Part shown: one piece after another, positions 25,861-32,463 of the stretch
Layout: each line of letters starts with the position of its first letter
Numbering within the stretch: the stretch's first letter is position 1
Assembly (NCBI GenBank): GCA_024762935.1
Contig: JANTGK010000010.1
Coordinates: 1 to 39,186 of the forward strand
Direction: 5' to 3'
Source of the DNA: Candidatus Peregrinibacteria bacterium
GTDB taxonomy: Bacteria > Patescibacteriota > Gracilibacteria > CAIRYL01 > GCA-016699755
DNA length: 39,186 nucleotides
Program-made: the position numbers and the translations under genes
Notes under the pieces: generated by a model
Told to the model about the DNA's origin: nothing
The model's database searches: none
Seen by the model: only the letters and a program-made list of their open reading frames with translations

Positions 25861-26238
25861 ATGGCACAAGCCATTATTAATCTATCGGCTTCATCTAAAA
25901 AGCGACCTCCCCAAAGGCCACTCTCAAAAAGAATAGAGATTAGTGTCGGAGCTTTTCTTTTCATCAGCATTGCCCTGATTTGTGTTTTATCTCTCCTTTT
26001 TCTCTCACATAGCAATCGTGTAGCGACCAAAGGATATGAACTAAAAATGCTTCAATCTAACAGGAGTGAGCTCATCAGAAAAAATGAAGTTCTTTCTATG
26101 CAAATTGCCGATCTTCAAACTCTTGATGCAATGGAAAATGATTCCATTATTAAAACTATGGTAAAGGCAGAACGACCACTTTACATTCGTACAAACACAG
26201 CCGTTGCGAAAAATAATTCAACAACACCAGATTCATAG
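25861..26238 (+). CDS. ftsL: FtsL-like cell division protein
   Basis: 125 residues. A basic cytoplasmic N-terminus (residues 1-30) is followed by one membrane helix (32-54) and a heptad-like helix (VATKGYELKMLQSNRSELIRK split as GYELKMLQSNRSELIRKNEV). This is the layout of FtsL/DivIC, single-pass proteins that link the division septum enzymes. It starts 5 bases after rsmH, the normal place of ftsL in dcw clusters. Sequence conservation in this family is low, so position and topology carry the call. The ftsI gene that usually follows is absent. Confidence 0.7.
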   Translation: MAQAIINLSASSKKRPPQRPLSKRIEISVGAFLFISIALICVLSLLFLSHSNRVATKGYELKMLQSNRSELIRKNEVLSMQIADLQTLDAMENDSIIKTMVKAERPLYIRTNTAVAKNNSTTPDS

Positions 26239-26499
26239 AATTGAATCACTTCTCTTGACAAACAATATAAATTATTAAAAAATTTCCAGAAGCCTTCACA
26301 GCAGATGATGCGAGAACAGAAAAATACATAGCTATCTGTCGTCTCTTTCAAATGGGAGAGAGAAGCATCCACTGATGAGGGGAGACAAATAATGTTGTTT
26401 TACAGTCTGTTATTAGTTCTTCTCGAAGGTTTATTCAAAAATGCGGGTCTTCCTGTAGAAATCAACGATTGGTAACGAAAGCTCAGCCATACTGCGACT
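26239..26499. other. Convergent intergenic region without a gene
   Basis: 261 bases between the ftsL-like gene and purQ. A TTGACA at 26257 has no good -10 partner. A CTGATGAG at about 26373 resembles a hammerhead ribozyme core but fails elsewhere. No RNA gene or terminator is assigned. Confidence 0.45.
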
Positions 26500-27768
26500 C
26501 TACACCTTGAGAATTTTCCAACTAATAGGGTTTCCAAAAAGAGCTGACTGTGCAATTTGCTCCTCTGGAACATTCTCAGAAAAACCCCAGAGAACTCCAG
26601 AAGATATCTTTACTGATAATCCAGAATGCTTCATAAGTGATTCTTGTTTTTCTTCTCCCAAAACGTCGTCTCTCTCTGAGGAGAGAAGTGCTAATACAGG
26701 TTCTGAAGGGGGGCTTATTGGCTTTAATTTTGCATTCTGAACTTCATACCAATCAGAACCAATTTTACAGAGAGCTTCCTCTTTATTCTCATTAAGAAAT
26801 TGCTCAGACTCAATGAGTGAAAGGGCAACCTCTTTTGGGTTCCCATCTGACTCAATTCCCCAAAAGACCTGTCGCGAAAGCGAGAGATTTGGCAGGGAAA
26901 AAATTTTTTGTGCCGCTGTTTCGAGAGTTTTTTCCGTATTATCGGTAATTTTTAAAGAGACATAGAGCTCAATTAGGTAGTCTTTCTTTTTTAAAAAAGC
27001 ACTATATACAGGAGCTGATGGAGTTTGAGAAATTTTTCTGGAAAGACCTTTTTCAAAAAAAGCATGAAGTGACTGAAAAACCTTTTGCCCCCCCTCGATT
27101 CGTTCGGGATGAGGCATCATTGCCATAACATTTCCATCGGGATTACAAATGGCCGCTGCATTTAGAAGTGACCCGTTCGGATTAACGGGAAAATGAGGAT
27201 CTATATTCCCTTTTTCATCACAATAGGTCATTACGTTTTGCCCATTTGCCTGAATGGCAGCAATAACATCATCGTTTGCAAAAAACCTTCCCTCTCCATG
27301 TGCTATTGGAAGACGAATAACGCCATCAAACATAGTCCATGCACACTTATTCTGACCTATGGAAAGGAAAATAAAGTCATGATAAAAACCACTTCCCAAA
27401 ATCCCCTCTTTATTTTGCCGTCTATTTCGAGCGAGAGACATTTCAATTTCTCCCACATAGTATCCGGGGACCAATCCTGTTTCTACCAAAACCTGAGCTC
27501 CATTACAGATACCAAGAATCGGCTTCCCTTCATGAGCCATTTTTCGAATAATATCTGATACCGGATCAGAAGCAGCAATTACCCCACTTCGTCCACGATC
27601 CTCAAAAGAAAATCCCCCGGCAATGACAAGCCCATCACTGGCAGAAATTTTTTCTGGAGAATCATTCCACCGAAAAATTTGAGAGTCAAAACCAGCTTCA
27701 CGAATTGCTCTTGCTGTTTCTGTTTCACAATTTGTTCCGGGGAACATAAGGACATTAATGGATTTCAT
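26500..27768 (-). CDS. purQ: PurQ glutaminase fused to PurS-like modules (FGAR amidotransferase)
   Basis: 422 residues from the ATG at 27768 (MKSINVLMFPGTNCE). An upstream in-frame TTG is rejected because PurQ starts at VLMFPGTNCETETARA. PurQ releases ammonia from glutamine for FGAM synthesis in purine biosynthesis. Catalytic Cys lies in ILGICNGAQVLVETG, His and Glu in MAMMPHPERI, with RLPIAHGEGRF nearby. Usual PurQ has about 225-270 residues, and this one continues for about 160. The tail contains two stretches like PurS: KKDYLIELYVSLK to LNENKEEA, and LALLSSERDDVLGEEKQ to LFGNPISWKI. Large PurL enzymes carry a paired PurS-like domain at the other end. No purL is in the window. Confidence 0.85.
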   Translation of the reverse strand: MKSINVLMFPGTNCETETARAIREAGFDSQIFRWNDSPEKISASDGLVIAGGFSFEDRGRSGVIAASDPVSDIIRKMAHEGKPILGICNGAQVLVETGLVPGYYVGEIEMSLARNRRQNKEGILGSGFYHDFIFLSIGQNKCAWTMFDGVIRLPIAHGEGRFFANDDVIAAIQANGQNVMTYCDEKGNIDPHFPVNPNGSLLNAAAICNPDGNVMAMMPHPERIEGGQKVFQSLHAFFEKGLSRKISQTPSAPVYSAFLKKKDYLIELYVSLKITDNTEKTLETAAQKIFSLPNLSLSRQVFWGIESDGNPKEVALSLIESEQFLNENKEEALCKIGSDWYEVQNAKLKPISPPSEPVLALLSSERDDVLGEEKQESLMKHSGLSVKISSGVLWGFSENVPEEQIAQSALFGNPISWKILKV

Positions 27769-27960
27769 AGTCTCTGAGAAGGAAAGGAGATTGTTTGTCA
27801 ACGAACATGGATACCATAACGAATTTTTTCCCGTCCGTTAATCTCTCCTTTTCAAAAAAGGAAAAATCTAAAGAATGCTCTCTGACACAGTATTTTAGAA
27901 GTTCTTCTGAAATAAGATTTCATCGCAGTTGACACTGTATTTTGAGGCTTCTCAGCATCT

Positions 27961-29043
27961 CTAAAAGTATTTTACAGGATTACGTTTTGTCCCATTAACC
28001 GTCACTTCAAAATGCAAATGTATACCTGTTCGACCATAGACTCGGCCGCTGTTTCCCATTCCAGAGATGGGCTGTCCTCGTACGACATTTTCTCCTACAT
28101 GAACGTAAATAACATTATTATGTGCATAAAGAGTTTGCATTCCATTTCCGTGATCGATTACTACTACGTTTCCATATCCTCCGTTCCACCCAAAGTCTGC
28201 CCGAACAACTGTTCCACTTTCAGCCGCATAGATTGGTGTATTCATCGAGGAAGCAATATCAACAGCATAATGTCCGTAATGAAAAAATTGAGTATATACT
28301 CCATGCGTTGGCATAAGAAGGGTCCCCGCTGTTTCTACTGAATATGGTACTCCTGCTGCTGAAACATAGCTTCCTGAAACACGAGGAGTTGGCTTTGGTG
28401 CCGTTTTTTTTGCTCCCGGAATAATCAGTTCTTGCCCCTCAAAAAGAACAGATTCTTCGCTGAGTTCATTTTGTGTAAGAAGCTTTTGTTGATCAACTTT
28501 ATACTTTTTTGCAATCTCCCCAATATTTTCTCCTTTTTTCACTGTATGAACAAGTCCATCAGCTGCTGGAATCTTTAATACTGCCCCTGGTTTTATTTTT
28601 TTAGGATCAACGAAGTTATTATTTTGAAGAATTGTCCTTTGTGTCACACCAAATTTTTTCGCAATTCCAGAGATTGTATCTGATGGTACAACTACATAAT
28701 CAATAACACCTCCAACATCACTTCGGTCTCCCACCTCCGTCCACACCTCTGGCTTCATGAGGAATCCCCCTTCCAAAAAAACAAATTCATCTCGGGGCGT
28801 ATTATTGACCTCTTGAAAAGAGTTGTATTGCAGTGGTGCTGAAACGGCAAATTTATGAACAATAGAGAAAAAGAAAAGACCAAGGGTAGCTATTGTAAGT
28901 ACTCGCCAAAAAAATACTCGTTCTGCATGACGGTTTGTTTCCTGCAAAAAAATGCTTTCTTGTGGTCCGAGAACTTTTGCATGACGCTTTTTTCTTGCTC
29001 TCTCAATTTCGCTATTTTTTAAACCAAAAAGGTTGAATTTCAT
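27961..29043 (-). CDS. Membrane-anchored double-LysM M23 peptidase
   Basis: 360 residues. A membrane helix (47-67) follows a charged cytoplasmic leader. Two LysM domains lie at about 113-159 (YVVVPSDTISGIAKKFGV) and 163-209 (HTVKKGENIGEIAKKYKV). The M23 (LytM/lysostaphin-like) catalytic domain spans about 240-358, with zinc ligands H258 and D262 (HYGHYAVD), H308 (LYAHNN) and H344 in HLHFEV. All catalytic residues are intact, so it is probably an active peptidoglycan endopeptidase used in wall remodelling or division. It has its own promoter at 29091-29119 and is not coupled to comEC. Confidence 0.93.
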   Translation of the reverse strand: MKFNLFGLKNSEIERARKKRHAKVLGPQESIFLQETNRHAERVFFWRVLTIATLGLFFFSIVHKFAVSAPLQYNSFQEVNNTPRDEFVFLEGGFLMKPEVWTEVGDRSDVGGVIDYVVVPSDTISGIAKKFGVTQRTILQNNNFVDPKKIKPGAVLKIPAADGLVHTVKKGENIGEIAKKYKVDQQKLLTQNELSEESVLFEGQELIIPGAKKTAPKPTPRVSGSYVSAAGVPYSVETAGTLLMPTHGVYTQFFHYGHYAVDIASSMNTPIYAAESGTVVRADFGWNGGYGNVVVIDHGNGMQTLYAHNNVIYVHVGENVVRGQPISGMGNSGRVYGRTGIHLHFEVTVNGTKRNPVKYF

Positions 29044-29090
29044 TCATTTATTAAGAAAAACTCCTCCCTCACCCCCTACATATCGCACGA

Positions 29091-29119
29091 ATTTTAATAG
29101 GATTTCTCTGAAAAATCAA
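29091..29119 (-). promoter_or_regulatory. Promoter of the LysM-M23 peptidase gene
   Basis: On the minus strand: TTGATT (29119-29114), 17-base spacer, TAAAAT (29096-29091). The predicted leader is about 40 nt and holds AGGAG, though 17 bases from the ATG, too far to be a good ribosome site. Confidence 0.65.
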
Positions 29120-29154
29120 GAAGTGTCTCTGATCCCTACTCGATTAAAGTTTCT

Positions 29155-30594
29155 TCAACTCTCTGATCTCCGGTAGAGAAGGAATATGCCAGAAACACTC
29201 AAAAGAAAAAGGAGGATAAGAAATCCTATTATGCCTGTCTGAAACGGTATGCTTGCACCTGGAATATTTCCTAAAAATTGCACTACTACGAGACCCACAT
29301 GTAAAATATTCCATGAAACAAAAGCAAGAATATCTCCCATCAATGGAAAAAACACTCCCATTACGACAGATAAAAACGAAAAAAGCATTGCCATAGGAAT
29401 AAGTGGAACGATACAGAGATTTGCAAGAGGAGAGACAATTGATATTTGACCAAAGAGAAAGGTAATAAGAGGAAATACTCCAAGCTGTGCCCCAATGGTC
29501 GCTGTTAATATCTCTGTCCAATATCTGCTCGTAATAAAACGTCCAAAAAAAATTCCTAATGGTTCAGAAAAAAGAAGGAGTCCAAGGACACCTGCAATAG
29601 AGAGTTGAAATGAGGGGTCATATGCGAGAATAAGCGGCCGAAAACCAACCATCACCATGCTTGCCAAGAAAAGCAGACTAAACCCCTCTGCTTTTCTCCC
29701 AGAATGAACAATAAAAAGACCTATTGATCCCATGATTGCCGCGCGAATAATACTGGCACCACCACCAACAAACAAAACAAAAAGAGAAAGAAATACAATA
29801 GTGATGATAATTCGGATGATTTTTGGAAGCCAAATAGTCATAAAAAAAACGGCCAAAGCAATAATCGTAATATTGTATCCAGAAAGAGCCAAGAGATGAG
29901 AGAGTCCTGTTTTTTGAAATGATTGAGAAAGATCTGGAGAAAAGCCACTCCTGTCTCCGATAAGAATACCGGCTGCAAAAGCTGACTCTGGAGCTCTTAT
30001 TCGCCATCTCAGCTCTTGATCGAACCACACCCGAAGATGGTATAGAGGACCCAAAAAAATATGTCGAGACGTCTCTCCTGTTTTTTGAAATTTTGGATAG
30101 TTCATAACCGAGAAGATTCCGTCTTTAGAAAGATAATCTCTATACGAAAAATCATCTGACTGAAAAGGAATCTTTAGGGTTCCCGATAAAAGGACCTTAT
30201 CACCAAAAGATAAACCATTTTCATGAGGAATTCGCACCAGAAGAAGACCTTCTGCTGGAATCCACTGATGTTCTTTTTTATATTTTTCGACTGTTACAAT
30301 CCATTTTTCGTGATCATATCTTCTATCGGGAAATGCCGAAAGTTCGCCAATAATATCGACAGAAACACCTTTTTCTGTCGCAACCGTCCCGATATTTGAT
30401 CCCATTGGGAAACGAGGCACGATTTCTACCCGAAAAATTCCGAGCAGAAAAAAAACAACCCAAATAAGGCTGATAAAAAAAGATATTTTTTTATGAAAAC
30501 TGAACACAAGAATCATTCCCACTATGAGCACCGACGGAAAGACATAAGGGGCCAGTGTTCCAAAAAGAACACCTATGAGAAATGAAAGATACAC
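29155..30594 (-). CDS. comEC: ComEC/Rec2-type DNA-uptake channel without metallo-beta-lactamase domain
   Basis: 479 residues against about 700-800 for full-length ComEC. A membrane-rich N-terminal part is followed by an OB-like soluble segment (residues 75-170, GDKVLLSGTLKIPFQSDDF). The competence domain then shows the diagnostic GLSHLLALSGYNITI and further membrane helices (SFQLSIAGVLGLLLF, VSPLANLCIVPLIP). There is no C-terminal beta-lactamase-like nuclease domain; it stops after the last helix. ComEC moves single-stranded DNA across the membrane in natural transformation. Other competence genes (comEA, comF) are not in the window. It starts about 25 bases after the terminator of the SPFH gene. 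Confidence 0.92.
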   Translation of the reverse strand: MYLSFLIGVLFGTLAPYVFPSVLIVGMILVFSFHKKISFFISLIWVVFFLLGIFRVEIVPRFPMGSNIGTVATEKGVSVDIIGELSAFPDRRYDHEKWIVTVEKYKKEHQWIPAEGLLLVRIPHENGLSFGDKVLLSGTLKIPFQSDDFSYRDYLSKDGIFSVMNYPKFQKTGETSRHIFLGPLYHLRVWFDQELRWRIRAPESAFAAGILIGDRSGFSPDLSQSFQKTGLSHLLALSGYNITIIALAVFFMTIWLPKIIRIIITIVFLSLFVLFVGGGASIIRAAIMGSIGLFIVHSGRKAEGFSLLFLASMVMVGFRPLILAYDPSFQLSIAGVLGLLLFSEPLGIFFGRFITSRYWTEILTATIGAQLGVFPLITFLFGQISIVSPLANLCIVPLIPMAMLFSFLSVVMGVFFPLMGDILAFVSWNILHVGLVVVQFLGNIPGASIPFQTGIIGFLILLFLLSVSGIFLLYRRSES

Positions 30595-30624
30595 ACCGAT
30601 AAAGATATATCGACGTTTCAGAAA

Positions 30625-30660
30625 AAAGAAAAAAGGGAAGTATCATACAGATACTTCCCC
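30625..30660 (-). terminator. Terminator after the SPFH gene
   Basis: On the minus strand GGGAAGTATC and GATACTTCCC form a perfect 10-bp stem with a 5-base loop, followed by two T-runs of six. Confidence 0.9.
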
Positions 30661-30690
30661 ATTAGGAACATATATTTTGTAGTATTCTTC

Positions 30691-31473
30691 CTATTTGCTG
30701 GCGAATGCCTTCCCAACACTTTCAATGGCCCGAAGAGTTTCGATTGGAACCATCCAGATAGTCGTATTGCTTTGATCTGAACTGAGATCATTGATGGATT
30801 GAAGGGTTCGCAAATGAAGAGCTCCGTCTGCATCAGAGAGCATTTTTGCTGCCTTTGTGAGATTATTTGCTGCTACAACCTCACCCTCTGCCTTAATAAT
30901 GACAGCTCGTTTCTCTCGTTCAGCCTCAGCCTGTTTCGCCATCACACGTTTCATCTCATCATTCAATAGAATATCTTTTAGTTCGACTGCAGCAACATCG
31001 ATTCCCCATGGATCACTCGCACGGTCTATTTCTTCTTTGATTCTTTGCGAAATTTCATTCCTATTGGAAAGGAGTTCATCGAGATCTGTTTCTCCAACAA
31101 TGTTTCGCATTGTCGTCTGAGCAAGTTGTGAGATGGCATACCAGAAATTTTCGACTTTTAGGAATGCCTTTCCAGCATCTTGAACCTGGTAATATATGAC
31201 TGCATTAATCTGACAAGAAATATTATCTTTTGTAATAGCCTCTTGTTCGGGAACATCAACTGCTTTTAAACGGATATCTATTTTTTTCATTTGTTGAAAA
31301 ATAGGTACAACAATCCGCCATCCTGGATCTTTAATTCCCGAGTATTTCCCAAATGTCATCATAACACCACGTTCATATTGATTAACCTGGCGAACAAAAA
31401 GGACAACAAAAACAATAGAAATAACAAGAATAGGTACGAGAGCTTCCATATTTTTTAAAAAAATCGTTTCCAT
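30691..31473 (-). CDS. SPFH (slipin/stomatin-like) membrane protein
   Basis: 260 residues from the ATG at 31473 (METIFLKNMEALVP). An upstream in-frame start would add 16 residues, and AGGAG lies 11 bases before the chosen ATG. One membrane helix (about 8-28) precedes the SPFH core: VNQYERGVMMTFGKYSGIKDP to ISCQINAVIYYQV, then RNIVGETDLDELLSNRNEI. It then has a helical coiled tail with the slipin signature AEREKRAVIIKAEGE and AANNLTKAAKML, followed by GALHLRTLQSINDL. Slipins assemble into membrane microdomain scaffolds. The usual partner NfeD protease is not seen next to it, so its role here is only inferred. Confidence 0.92.
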   Translation of the reverse strand: METIFLKNMEALVPILVISIVFVVLFVRQVNQYERGVMMTFGKYSGIKDPGWRIVVPIFQQMKKIDIRLKAVDVPEQEAITKDNISCQINAVIYYQVQDAGKAFLKVENFWYAISQLAQTTMRNIVGETDLDELLSNRNEISQRIKEEIDRASDPWGIDVAAVELKDILLNDEMKRVMAKQAEAEREKRAVIIKAEGEVVAANNLTKAAKMLSDADGALHLRTLQSINDLSSDQSNTTIWMVPIETLRAIESVGKAFASK

Positions 31474-31574
31474 TTTTTCAAATTCTCCTGAAATACACAA
31501 GCTCACTCCCCCCTCAAACAAAAGGAAAATATTTGAATATTTCCCTCATTTCCGTCAATATTCTTAAACTTTTT

Positions 31575-32006
31575 ATGTATCAGATGTCCAAAAAACTCTA
31601 TCACGAAGGAAACGACTACCAGCAAACTCCTCTTTCAGAAATCAGGAAAACTCTTAAAAAAAACACTCTCCTGGAGACATTCTCTTTTCAAGAAGAAACC
31701 CCAGGTGATCAAATTATCAGCATCTCTTCACCAGAGCTCACATGTATTTGCCCATTTTCTGAATTTCCTGACTTTGGAGTTGTATACATTAAGTATGCTC
31801 CGAAAAAAAAGTGCTTAGAGCTTAAGAGCTTCAAACTCTACATTGGAGCTTTTCGAAATATAAAAATATTTCATGAAGGAGTTACTGAAGTTATTTTAGC
31901 TGATTTTATCGAGGCAATAGATCCCAAGTGGGTAGAAGTGATAGTGGAAATGAACCCACGAGGAAACGTAACAACAGTATGCAAAAAACAATATTCAGAA
32001 AAATAA
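31575..32006 (+). CDS. queF: NADPH-dependent preQ0 reductase QueF
   Basis: 143 residues from the ATG at 31575 (MYQMSKKLYHEGN). Upstream only a TTG would extend it. It reduces preQ0 (7-cyano-7-deazaguanine) to preQ1 for queuosine. Catalytic C59 (ICPFSEFPDFG) and D66, the substrate motif LELKSFKLYI (E82-x-K84-S85) and FHEGVTEVILADF are all present, giving a single-domain, type I QueF. Together with tgt at 3894, two steps of queuosine synthesis are in the window. No queC, queD, queE or queA is here. The gene is divergent from SPFH. Confidence 0.93.
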   Translation: MYQMSKKLYHEGNDYQQTPLSEIRKTLKKNTLLETFSFQEETPGDQIISISSPELTCICPFSEFPDFGVVYIKYAPKKKCLELKSFKLYIGAFRNIKIFHEGVTEVILADFIEAIDPKWVEVIVEMNPRGNVTTVCKKQYSEK

Positions 32007-32022
32007 TTATTTTTTGCATATT

Positions 32023-32054
32023 AAAAACCCCAATCATACAATCGGGGTTTTTTT
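32023..32054. terminator. Bidirectional terminator between queF and HU
   Basis: AAAAACCCC pairs with GGGGTTTTT around a 13-base loop, with a T7 run on the plus strand and an A-run giving T5 on the minus strand. Confidence 0.9.
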
Positions 32055-32073
32055 GTATCCAAAAGAAAAGTTC

Positions 32074-32349
32074 TTATCGAACTGCGTCTTTAAGAGCTTT
32101 ACCAGCTTTAAAAGCAGGAATTTTCATTGCAGGAATTTTAATCTTCTCACTTGGATTCCGAGGATTAACTCCAGTACGTGCAGCTCTATTGCTAACACGA
32201 AAAGTTCCGAATCCAGTGATAGTAACACTGTTTCCTTTTTTGAGCTCGCCGGTAACGAGATCTACAACAGCTTCAAGAGAAGCAGCAGCAGCTTTTTTAG
32301 TGATTCCAGCAGCAGCTGCGATGGAATTTACCATATCTGCTTTAGTCAT
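32074..32349 (-). CDS. hup: HU-family nucleoid protein
   Basis: 91 residues, normal length. HU is a dimer that bends DNA and compacts the nucleoid. The helical N-terminus is MTKADMVNSIAAAAGITKKA, the beta core has VTITGFGTFRVSNRAARTG, and the beta-ribbon arm reads VNPRNPSEKIKIP with the conserved intercalating Pro. It ends VPAFKAGKALKDAV-like (PAFKAGKALKDAVR). No Shine-Dalgarno motif precedes the ATG. A 6-bp hairpin (32377-32393), whose loop side reads as GATAAT on the minus strand, may be its -10 region or leader. Confidence 0.97.
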   Translation of the reverse strand: MTKADMVNSIAAAAGITKKAAAASLEAVVDLVTGELKKGNSVTITGFGTFRVSNRAARTGVNPRNPSEKIKIPAMKIPAFKAGKALKDAVR

Positions 32350-32394
32350 GGTGAATGGGAAAAAGAAAAAATCTATCTGCGAGATTATCGCAGC

Positions 32395-32440
32395 AGAAAA
32401 ACGAAATCAAGCCGATTTTCACAGAAATGGCTTGATTTCG
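32395..32440 (-). terminator. Terminator after the 1084-residue PKD gene
   Basis: CGAAATCAAGCC and GGCTTGATTTCG form a perfect 12-bp stem with a 15-base loop (32402-32440). On the minus strand it is followed by TTTTT. It begins 24 bases after the stop at 32464. Confidence 0.85.
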
Positions 32441-32463
32441 TCAAAGGTGTATGGTCTAGCCAC

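Noticed and set aside
26373-26450. Hammerhead ribozyme: CTGATGA, a possible stem II and CTCGAA
   Set aside because: Stem II needs two G-U pairs and a loop over 30 bases, and the base after GAA is G instead of the conserved A. No stem III or cleavage site was found. The 8-mer is expected by chance about once in this much sequence.
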